A stretch of DNA of 64,000 nucleotides from Brevundimonas sp. (GTDB lineage Bacteria; Pseudomonadota; Alphaproteobacteria; Caulobacterales; Caulobacteraceae). The stretch lies in the NCBI RefSeq assembly GCF_029945885.1, contig NZ_JAQSDK010000002.1:297114-361113 (forward strand). Direction: 5' to 3'. The notes below the pieces were generated by a model that was not told where the DNA came from, ran no database searches, and worked only from the letters and a program-made list of their open reading frames with translations. Position 1 is the first letter of the stretch; every line of letters starts with the position of its first letter. Below, piece after piece: positions 48,825-55,686 of this stretch. Made by a program: the position numbers and the translations under genes.

Positions 48825-49283
48825 TTAGACTCGAGTCCGGGGCGGTGCCAGGGCGGCGGCACGCGGGTCCAGCAGGGGGTCTGCCACTGTCGTCATCCTC
48901 CGGCCAGCCGCGTCAGCGGCGCCGACCGGAGGACCCAGCGGCGCCGCAGGCGATCTGTCCGCCCACCCTGTGTCCACCGTCGGTGACCGCGACAGGGTCG
49001 GGCTCGCGCCCGCCGCTGGGTCCTCCGGTCGTGCTGCGCACGCCGAAGGATGACGACAGTCGTTGAAGCCCGCCATCGCCTCCGCCTCCGCCAGCCCCCG
49101 CTTGCTCCAGCCCTCGCGCGTGATCCGCCGCCGGATCGCATACACACTGACGTCGAATTCGACCGCCAGGACCGGCGCACTCTCCTCCGCCGGATCGCGG
49201 GCACGGATACAGGCCCAGACCCGCTCGCCACGGATGCGATAGGGCGCACGACGGCGCGGCGATGCGGGCAGGGCAGTGTTCAT
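48825..49283 (-). CDS. Helix-turn-helix protein carrying an inserted palindromic element
   Basis: A 152-residue open frame. Residues 1-74 read as a small HTH protein: basic start (SPRRRAPYRIRGERVWACIR), then FDVSVYAIRRRITREGWSKR, the pattern of HTH modules in phage and transposon-related regulators. From about residue 75 (NDCRHPSACAARPEDPAAGA) to about residue 132 the sequence is encoded by the 175-bp palindrome at 48886-49060; the last ~20 residues (VADPLLDPRAAALAPPRTRV) resume a plausible protein. The protein may still be made with an insert, or the gene may be inactive. No ribosome site stands out before the ATG at 49283. Confidence 0.55.
   Translation of the reverse strand: MNTALPASPRRRAPYRIRGERVWACIRARDPAEESAPVLAVEFDVSVYAIRRRITREGWSKRGLAEAEAMAGFNDCRHPSACAARPEDPAAGASPTLSRSPTVDTGWADRSPAAPLGPPVGAADAAGRRMTTVADPLLDPRAAALAPPRTRV
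48886..49060. repeat. 175-bp long imperfect palindrome (MITE/RPE-like element)
   Basis: Ends are perfect 14-bp inverted copies (ACTGTCGTCATCCT at 48886-48899 and its complement at 49047-49060). Inside, 48923-48943 and 49011-49031 are perfect 21-bp inverted copies, and CCCTGT...ACCG closes the centre. The outer motif TCATCC...GGACCCAG is shared with the repeat pair at 53145 and 53240. It lies wholly inside an open reading frame. Confidence 0.8.
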
Positions 49284-49581
49284 GCCCCCAGTGTCCCCCA
49301 GCCCGGCACCCCGGCGGGAAATTCGCTGCCCCGCCGCGGAAAGCCGCGTCAGATCAGCGGGATGGCACGCCGCAAAGGGCGGATTCTGGCCGGGAAGGTC
49401 GCATTTGTGGCCGGTGTGGCGGCTGTGGCCGGGGCGGTGTGTCGGATGTGTCGTCGATGCGGCTGAATGTCAGCGAGTGACCCGAAAGACTCCGGGTGGA
49501 AGGTCCATCCTGTGGTCCTGAGGCTATGACCGCTTTCGACCCTTAGGTGACGGCTGGAAGGTCCGCCGCTAGGCTGAGCCT
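49284..49581. other. Intergenic region, one doubtful 34-codon frame
   Basis: 298 bp. The only candidate is a short plus-strand frame at 49362-49466 that would encode a basic, then hydrophobic, then Cys-rich peptide (MARRKGRILAGKVAFVAGVA, ending CRMCRRCG). It has no clear ribosome site, and I do not count it as a gene. Otherwise I see nothing. Confidence 0.4.
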
Positions 49582-49917
49582 ATGAAGAATATTCAGATCA
49601 TCGACGGCGCGGAAAACGCAACGTTCAGCCTCTTTCAGGCCACTGATGAAGAGTTCGCCGACCTCTTCATGGATGGAACGGACATCGAGTTGATCGAGGA
49701 TGTGATCGTCCGGCTCGGTGATGATCGTGCGACGGAAATCCTCACGCCGATCTGGGATCGTCCGGTTTTGAAAAGGGACGCCAATGGCATCCACGGCACC
49801 CTGTTCTACGATTGGGCCGGGCGACGACAACATCTGCCAGTCACAAAGCGGGAAGTCGATCTTGACGAGTGGTCGATCAATGAAGCCCAACGCAGTCTGT
49901 TTCAGTCGAAACGCTGA
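49582..49917 (+). CDS. Unknown protein in an AT-richer segment
   Basis: A 111-residue protein without signal peptide or membrane segments. It starts MKNIQIIDGAENATFSLFQA, is acidic in the middle (TDIELIEDVIVRLGDD), and has IHGTLFYDWAGRR and DEWSINEAQRSLFQSKR near the end. I recall similar small hypothetical proteins in other alphaproteobacteria, but no function. Base composition and codon use are visibly less GC-rich than neighbours, a sign of recent transfer. The ATG at 49582 has no strong ribosome site. Confidence 0.7.
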   Translation: MKNIQIIDGAENATFSLFQATDEEFADLFMDGTDIELIEDVIVRLGDDRATEILTPIWDRPVLKRDANGIHGTLFYDWAGRRQHLPVTKREVDLDEWSINEAQRSLFQSKR

Positions 49918-50026
49918 TGTCCGCTTCCCCCCCGTAGCGGACGTTCCAATCGTCCGCTTCCAGCTGGTAGGCCCAAGCTGAGCGTGCCGCATCCGATCGC
50001 TTTCTATCCGACGATCGGAGGCCCCA

Positions 50027-51163
50027 TCACCCCGCCTTCCGCGCCCCGAACCACCCCACCATCCGCTGCAACGCCTCTTCCACCTCCGCCGTCGACACGG
50101 CGAAGCTGATGCGGATGAAATGCCCGCCGTCGACCGGGTCGAAATCGATGCCGGGGGCGGTGGCGACGCCGGTGTCGCGCAACAGGGCCTCGCAGAAGGC
50201 CAGGCTGTCGTGGCTGAGATGGCCGATGTCGGCCCAGATGTAGAAGGCCCCGTCCGGCGGGGCGATGGTCTTCAGCCCCAGGGCGGGCAGGGCGGCCAGC
50301 ATCAGTTCGCGGTTGCGGCGATAGACGGCGACATGGCCCTCCAGCTCTTCCGTCTGGTCCATGGCCACCAGACCGGCGTGCTGGCTCAGCGACGGCGGGG
50401 TCAGGAACAGGTTGCCGATATAGGTTTTCGCCGTCTCGACATGGTCGGCCGGCACCAGCAGCCAGCCCAGCCGCCAGCCGGTCATGCTCCAGTATTTGGA
50501 AAAGCTGTTGATCACCAAAGCGTCCGGGGTGAACTCCAGCATCGACGGCGTCGGCGCGCCGAAACTCAGCCCGTGATAGATTTCGTCCGAGATGATGACG
50601 ATGCCGCGCTCGGCACAGACGGCGGCGATGGCGGCCAGTTCCGCCGCCGGGATGATCGATCCGGTCGGATTGGCCGGGCTGGCGATGATCACCCCCGCCG
50701 GGGCCGGCTCCAGCGCCTTCAGGGCCCGCGCCGTCAGCTGATAGTGGTCCTCGGGCCCGCAGCCGATCTCGACCGGCACCATCCGCAGGCCCCGCACCGT
50801 ATTGCGATAGGCGACATAGCCGGGCCGGGCCATGGCGATGCGGTCCCCGGGCGCGAAGCGTGAGGTCAGGGCCAGCACCAGGGCCGGTGACGCCCCGCAG
50901 GTCAGCAACAGCCGCTCGGGCGCGACGGTGACGCCATAGCGCTCCTGATAATGGCGCGCGATCCGCGCCTTCAGCAGCGGGCTTTCCCAATAGCCCATGC
51001 CGTCGCTGTCCAGCACCTGATGGGCGCGGGCGATCGCCGCCGCCGGGGCCCCGGTCGAGGGCTGGCCGAACTCCATATGGATGACACTGCGCCCCCCGGC
51101 CTTCAGTTCATGGGCCAGCCGGCTGATGGCGATGGCGCGAAACGGTTCGATTCCGGTGGGCAT
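50027..51163 (-). CDS. Class I/II PLP-dependent aminotransferase
   Basis: A 378-residue aminotransferase of the aspartate/LL-DAP family. IHMEFGQPSTGAPAAAI near the N-terminus, ANPTGSIIPAAEL (substrate binding), ISDEIYHGLSFG, and the PLP Lys in NSFSKYWSMTGWRLGW are visible. The substrate is unknown. The start at 51163 gives MPTGIEPFRAIAISRLAHEL. The frame ends at 50027. It is followed on the same strand by an NAD(P)-binding gene 42 bases upstream. Confidence 0.92.
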   Translation of the reverse strand: MPTGIEPFRAIAISRLAHELKAGGRSVIHMEFGQPSTGAPAAAIARAHQVLDSDGMGYWESPLLKARIARHYQERYGVTVAPERLLLTCGASPALVLALTSRFAPGDRIAMARPGYVAYRNTVRGLRMVPVEIGCGPEDHYQLTARALKALEPAPAGVIIASPANPTGSIIPAAELAAIAAVCAERGIVIISDEIYHGLSFGAPTPSMLEFTPDALVINSFSKYWSMTGWRLGWLLVPADHVETAKTYIGNLFLTPPSLSQHAGLVAMDQTEELEGHVAVYRRNRELMLAALPALGLKTIAPPDGAFYIWADIGHLSHDSLAFCEALLRDTGVATAPGIDFDPVDGGHFIRISFAVSTAEVEEALQRMVGWFGARKAG

Positions 51164-51205
51164 GAATTGGGTATCCCACAGGCCTTCGCCCCCGTCATCC
51201 TCGCG

Positions 51206-51814
51206 TCAGGCGGTGGCCGGTATCGTCTCCATGGTCCGGGTCTGTCCGGTCCAGTCGCTGTCGGTCAGGGCCTCGGCCAGGACCGCGGCGACATCGTCCC
51301 GGGAGGCCTGGCCGCCGGGGTCGACATCATCGCCGAACCGGATCTTGCCGGTGCCGTCGTCATCCGTCAGGGCGACTGGACGAACGATGGCAAAGCTCAG
51401 GCCCGACACCTTCAGGTGTTCGTCGGCATCGTGTTTGGCGCGCAGATAGATGGCCAGGTCACCGTCCGGGTCAGGATCGTCCGCCCCCACCGAACTGAGC
51501 ATGACGAAGCGGCCGACACCGGCCTGGCGGGCCAGGTCGATCAGGCGGATCGCGCCGTCCCGGTCGACCTGCTCGGTCATGGCGTCGCCGCTGGCCCCGC
51601 CCGACCCGGCCGCGAAGACCACCGCATCACAGCCGTCGCAGACGTCCGGGTCCAGGTCCGTCAGATCGCCGCGGCGCAGGGTCGCGCCCTCGGGCAGGGC
51701 AGCGGGGTCAGAGCCGTCCCGCACCAGGGCGATGGGGTGGTGGCCGCGCGTCTGAAGTTCACGGACCAGGCGAAGGCCGGTCTTGCCGGTGGCACCGGCG
51801 ACGAGGACGTGCAT
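51206..51814 (-). CDS. NAD(P)-binding SDR-like protein (NmrA/YwnB type)
   Basis: A 202-residue atypical SDR. The N-terminal MHVLVAGATGKTGLRLVREL is the cofactor loop (GATGKTG), FVMLSSVGADDP a conserved strand, and LSFAIVRPVALTDDDGTGKI the later core. Such proteins bind NAD(P) and regulate or reduce small substrates; the role here is unknown. Chosen start is 51814, since upstream sequence has no homology. It lies 42 bases before the aminotransferase gene, probably the same unit. Confidence 0.85.
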   Translation of the reverse strand: MHVLVAGATGKTGLRLVRELQTRGHHPIALVRDGSDPAALPEGATLRRGDLTDLDPDVCDGCDAVVFAAGSGGASGDAMTEQVDRDGAIRLIDLARQAGVGRFVMLSSVGADDPDPDGDLAIYLRAKHDADEHLKVSGLSFAIVRPVALTDDDGTGKIRFGDDVDPGGQASRDDVAAVLAEALTDSDWTGQTRTMETIPATA

Positions 51815-52101
51815 GGCGGATCTCACGGTTTCAGGGGGACCGGGTGGTCCAGCCCCCCCCTGAACGCCGCTCCAGACCGGATCGTTGCCCCCTTCCGACG
51901 GCAAGGCCTCCGTAGGGGCCAAAATGCCGGTCCTGGCCGGCCGAGGCTCGCCCCCACCAGCGTCCGGCGCGCGGGATTCGCCTTTATGTCGGCAAGGCTA
52001 CATAAGGTGTCCATTACTGACTCTGCCTTCAGGCGTCAGTGACTGAGAGATGTCGGTGCCGATCCCGTCTGCTCCCGCCTGAACGGTCGTGGGGGCCCGC
52101 T
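51815..52101. other. Intergenic region with no recognised feature
   Basis: 287 bp between the divergent NAD(P)-binding gene and the small plus-strand gene. I see no gene, RNA or repeat. Both promoters should lie here. Confidence 0.6.
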
Positions 52102-52365
52102 GTGGAATACATCTGCTACGTCGAAATCGGAGACTCGACGGTTCCGGTCATGGACATCATCGAGGCGGACGACATCAGCGCCGTCCATGACCATGTCCGC
52201 GGGATGATGGCCGAACATCCGGCCAGTTCGACGGCGACCATCTACCTCGGCGATGTCCTGATCGGCAGTCTCGTGAAGGACCCGACACCAGCCTCGACCG
52301 GTGCGGTCGCGATCACCCCTGGCCCAGCGCTTGCGCCAGTCGCAGGAATCCGGCCCCGTCGATGA
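52102..52365 (+). CDS. Small acidic protein of unknown function
   Basis: An 87-residue frame starting at a GTG (VEYICYVEIGDSTVPVMDII), with a repeat-like helix region (EADDISAVHDHVRGMMAEHP) and a Pro/Ala-rich end. I do not recognise a family. The start is uncertain; an upstream GTG at 52039 adds 21 residues without sense. Its last ~53 bases overlap the convergent ksgA end, so the C-terminal 17 residues could be an artefact of reading through. Confidence 0.5.
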   Translation: MEYICYVEIGDSTVPVMDIIEADDISAVHDHVRGMMAEHPASSTATIYLGDVLIGSLVKDPTPASTGAVAITPGPALAPVAGIRPRR

Positions 52366-53134
52366 CCTCGGCCCGGTTGTCGGGATCGACCCCGGCGGCC
52401 TCGCACAACGCTGCGCCGCCCAGCTGTTTCAGGCTGGAGCGCAGCATCTTGCGCCTCTGGCCAAAGGCGGCCGCCGTCACCGTCTCCAGCCGTTTCAGCG
52501 TCGCCCGGTCGGGCCGGTCGGGACGGGGGATCAGATGCACCACGGCGCTGGCCACCTTGGGCGGCGGGGTAAAGGCGGCGGCCGGCAGATGCATGACGAT
52601 GCGGGCCTCGCACACGGCCTGGGCGATCACCGCCAGCCGGCCATAGGCGTCGTCGCCGGCCTCGGCCACGATGCGCTCGGCCACCTCCTTCTGGAACATC
52701 AGGGTCAGGGCCTGCGGCATCCACGGCCCGGTGATCCATTTGATCAGCAGCGGCGTGCCGACATTGTACGGCAGGTTCGACACCACATGGGCCGGCCCCG
52801 CGACCAGGGCCGCCTCATCCACCTTCAGCGCATCGGCCTCGACCGTGACCAGCCGCCCGGTGCCGTCATCCAGCTCGGCCAGCAGGGGCAGGAAACGCGG
52901 ATCCTTCTCGACCAGCACCACCTGGCCCGCATCGCTCTCCAGCAACGCCCGCGTCAGCCCGCCCGGCCCCGGCCCGACCTCGATCACACTCCGCCCCTCG
53001 AACGGCCCCGCCAGCCGCACGATCTTGCGCGTCACATTCAGGTCGAGCAGGAAATGCTGGCCGAAACTCTTCTTGGCCAGCAGGCCGTGGGCGTCGAGCG
53101 TTTCACGCAGGGAGGGGAGGTTGTCTGAGGTCAC
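52313..53134 (-). CDS. ksgA: 16S rRNA (adenine1518/1519-N6)-dimethyltransferase
   Basis: Dimethylates two adenosines in helix 45 of 16S rRNA. 273 residues: AKKSFGQHFLLDLNVTRKIV, SAM motif VIEVGPGPGGLTRALLE, and the catalytic NLPYNVGTPLLIKW. The C-terminal domain AFGQRRKMLRSSLKQLGG is typical. I chose the GTG at 53134; a longer frame to 53188 encodes repeat sequence (ATELGPRLRGDDRN). It is downstream of pdxA, as in E. coli. Confidence 0.93.
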   Translation of the reverse strand: MTSDNLPSLRETLDAHGLLAKKSFGQHFLLDLNVTRKIVRLAGPFEGRSVIEVGPGPGGLTRALLESDAGQVVLVEKDPRFLPLLAELDDGTGRLVTVEADALKVDEAALVAGPAHVVSNLPYNVGTPLLIKWITGPWMPQALTLMFQKEVAERIVAEAGDDAYGRLAVIAQAVCEARIVMHLPAAAFTPPPKVASAVVHLIPRPDRPDRATLKRLETVTAAAFGQRRKMLRSSLKQLGGAALCEAAGVDPDNRAEVIDGAGFLRLAQALGQG

Positions 53135-53144
53135 TTGATTCCGA

Positions 53145-53265
53145 TCATCCCCGCGAAGGCGGGGACCCAGTTCTGTCGCAAGGCACAATGGCCGGGATTG
53201 AGGGAGAGACCAACCGCTGCCGCCGGATTGGCCAATAGTCTGGGTCCCTGCCTTCGCGGGGATGA
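53145..53265. repeat. Pair of inverted 26-bp repeats between pdxA and ksgA
   Basis: TCATCCCCGCGAAGGC + GGGACCCAG occurs at 53145-53170 and in inverted form at 53240-53265; only one base differs between the two copies. A 69-bp spacer separates them, so the whole can fold into a long hairpin. The same outer motif occurs in the 175-bp element near 48.9 kb. Confidence 0.85.
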
Positions 53266-53272
53266 GCGGGTA

Positions 53273-54274
53273 TTATTGCGCCCTTGCCCCCGCCATCACC
53301 CCCGCCAGCCGGATCGCGGCGATCAGGCTGTCGGCCCGGGCCACCCCCCGTCCGGCGATGGCGAAGCCGGTGCCGTGGTCGGGCGAGGTGCGGACGATGG
53401 GCAGGCCCAGGGTGGCGTTGACGCCGCCCCAGAAGTCCAGGGTCTTGACCGGGATCAGGGCCTGGTCGTGATACAGGCAGATCGCCGCGTCATAGCCGGT
53501 GCGGGCCTCGTCATGGAACATCGTGTCGGCGGGCGTCGGGTCGCTGATGGTGATGCCTTCGGCGCGCAGGATGGCCACGGCCGGGGCCAGGACCTCGATC
53601 TCCTCCAGACCGATGGCCCCGCCCTCGCCGGCGTGGGGGTTCAGCGCCGCCAGCGCCAGGCGGGGGCGGGCGATGCCGAAGTCGCGCTGCATCGCTTCAT
53701 GCACGACCCGGGCGGTGCGGCAGACCCGCTCGATCGTGACCAGTTCGGGCACTTCCGACAGGGGGGCGTGGATGGTCACCAGACAGGCGCGCAGGTCGCG
53801 CGCGGTCAGCATCATCACCGGGCCGCGCGTGCCGGCGAACGGCAGGTCGGCGGTCAGTTCGGCGATGAACTCCGTATGGCCGGGAAAGCGGAAACCGGCG
53901 GCATACAGCGGGGCCTTGGCGATCGGGGCGGTGACCACGCCGCTGGCCTCGCCCGACATGGCCAGATTGACCGCCTGTTCGATCCAGTCGGCCACGGCCC
54001 CGGCATTGGCGGGCTCGGGATGCCCCGGACGCACCGGGGCGGGCAGGGGATGGTGCAGGACCGGCAGGGCGCGGGCGAAGACGCCGGGCGCATCGGACAG
54101 GGCGGTGATCTCGACGACCGGCACGTCGCGGGCCCGCAGCAGGCCGGCGTCGCCGATGACCGCGAAGACCGGACCTTCGGCCCTGAGGGCATTCCAGGCG
54201 GCGGCGACGATCTCGGGCCCCACGCCGGCCGGCTCGCCCAGGGACAGGGCCAGCGGCGGCAGGGACCCGGTCAT
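53273..54274 (-). CDS. pdxA: 4-hydroxythreonine-4-phosphate dehydrogenase
   Basis: Pyridoxal phosphate synthesis, DXP-dependent route. 333 residues: N-terminal LALSLGEPAGVGPEIV, metal-ligand His residues in FPGHTEFIAELT, LNPHAGEGGAIG and YHDQALIPVKTLDFW. Its ATG overlaps the last base of the surA stop (54274). surA-pdxA-ksgA is the same order as in E. coli. Confidence 0.95.
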   Translation of the reverse strand: MTGSLPPLALSLGEPAGVGPEIVAAAWNALRAEGPVFAVIGDAGLLRARDVPVVEITALSDAPGVFARALPVLHHPLPAPVRPGHPEPANAGAVADWIEQAVNLAMSGEASGVVTAPIAKAPLYAAGFRFPGHTEFIAELTADLPFAGTRGPVMMLTARDLRACLVTIHAPLSEVPELVTIERVCRTARVVHEAMQRDFGIARPRLALAALNPHAGEGGAIGLEEIEVLAPAVAILRAEGITISDPTPADTMFHDEARTGYDAAICLYHDQALIPVKTLDFWGGVNATLGLPIVRTSPDHGTGFAIAGRGVARADSLIAAIRLAGVMAGARAQ

Positions 54275-55608
54275 TATTTCATCTCGATCAGGGCGTCGGC
54301 GCGCAGGTCACGGATATAGCGACGACCCAGCATGGCCAGGTTCTGACCGCGCAAACGGCCCTCGACGTCGCGGAAGGTCGGGGCCTCGATGCCCCCGGCG
54401 CGACGGCCGCATACGGCCAGAAGATGCACGCCCAGCGGGGTGCGCAGCGGCGTGCTGACCGAGCCGACCGCGCCGGAGCGGGCGACTTGCTGGAACTGCG
54501 GTGCCAGGCTGGGCACTTCGGCCTCACCCAGGTCGGACCCGAGCAGGCCTTCTTCCGACGTGGCCCGCGCCAGCATGTTGTCGCAGGTCAGCTGCGGCTG
54601 CAGCGCCGTCAGCCGCGCCGTCGCCGCCGCAATCTCGGCCTCGCTCGCCGTCTCCGGCAGCCGCACCATCACCTGTTTCAACTGCACCAGACTGCTCGCC
54701 GAGCTGTCCCGCTTGTCACGCATATAGATGATATAGACCCCGCCCTCGACCGGGATCGGCCGCGACAGCTGTCCGACGTTGAGCTGGTCAAGGGCAGTCT
54801 GCAGCGCCGGTTGGACCGTACCCTGCACCACCCAGCCGGCGTCACCGCCGCGGACGGCGGAAGGGGCCGCGGAAAACTGCTGGGCCACGGCCTGGAACGG
54901 CGCGCCCTGAACCATCTGCTGGACCAGCTGGCTGGCACCGTCCAGGGCCTGTTGCTGGCCGCCGACGCGGGCAGCCTCGATATAGATTTCGCCGATCAAA
55001 TACTGCGGCTTGGACGCAGACTCGGCCAGCTGGCGCATGACCTGTTCGACCTGGCCACGGCTGACGCGGGCCCGGCTGGCAAAGCGTCCGCCGACGAGCG
55101 AGCGCCAGCCGATCGACACGCGCAACTGCTCACGCACAGTCTGCGGGCGAATTCCGCCCTGGGCGAGGAATCCGAGATAGGTTTCGGGGTTGGTGCCGAC
55201 CTCCTGGGCCATGGCGGCGATCTCGGCATCCACTTCCGCGTCCGAGACTATCAGGTCCTCGTAGGTCGCGATTTCCTGGGCCTGCAGCCGTTCGTCGATC
55301 AGAACGTTCAGCGCTTCCTGCTGAATGGCCGGAATGTTTTCATCGGTGGGCTGCACCTGGGTCATGGCGATGACCAGCAGCATCCGCTGTCGCAGGTCGA
55401 AACCGGTGATGATACTGTCGTTGACGGTAGCGACGATCCCGTCCGCCATGCGGAACTCGGGGGCGGAAACCGGACGGGTCGGGGCCTCTTCCGAAGCCGG
55501 GTTCAGAGTGCCGGCCGCGATAGGCGATTGCCCGGGAGTCTGGGCATAGGCCGAGCCGGCCAGGAGCGCGGCGATCGCGACGCCCGTCGTGTAACGCTTG
55601 AAACGCAT
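54274..55608 (-). CDS. surA: SurA-like periplasmic chaperone/peptidyl-prolyl isomerase
   Basis: Periplasmic chaperone for outer-membrane proteins. 444 residues: signal peptide (VAIAALLAGSAYAQ), SurA N-domain (IVATVNDSIITGFDLRQRML, LNVLIDERLQAQE), and two parvulin-like stretches (SAAPSAVRGGDAGWVVQGTV; LGSDLGEAEVPSLAPQFQQV). The C-terminus (LRGQNLAMLGRRYIRDLRAD) is typical. It lies between lptD and pdxA, and works on LptD insertion in enterics. Confidence 0.9.
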   Translation of the reverse strand: MRFKRYTTGVAIAALLAGSAYAQTPGQSPIAAGTLNPASEEAPTRPVSAPEFRMADGIVATVNDSIITGFDLRQRMLLVIAMTQVQPTDENIPAIQQEALNVLIDERLQAQEIATYEDLIVSDAEVDAEIAAMAQEVGTNPETYLGFLAQGGIRPQTVREQLRVSIGWRSLVGGRFASRARVSRGQVEQVMRQLAESASKPQYLIGEIYIEAARVGGQQQALDGASQLVQQMVQGAPFQAVAQQFSAAPSAVRGGDAGWVVQGTVQPALQTALDQLNVGQLSRPIPVEGGVYIIYMRDKRDSSASSLVQLKQVMVRLPETASEAEIAAATARLTALQPQLTCDNMLARATSEEGLLGSDLGEAEVPSLAPQFQQVARSGAVGSVSTPLRTPLGVHLLAVCGRRAGGIEAPTFRDVEGRLRGQNLAMLGRRYIRDLRADALIEMK

Positions 55609-55686
55609 CGTCAGTCCTGATTCCTCAAAGCGGCTTCGTCTTGATCCGGGGGGATAGTCAACGACCTGCGCGCCCTATCGGCGTCG

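Noticed and set aside
48623..48862. A 79-codon minus-strand frame after gmk
   Set aside because: Its C-terminus is repeat-encoded (SPSPCKQEGAP), it has no ribosome site, and it overlaps the HTH gene end.
53134..53188. Longer KsgA start at 53188
   Set aside because: The added residues are encoded by the TCATCC...GGACCCAG repeat and are not part of the enzyme family.
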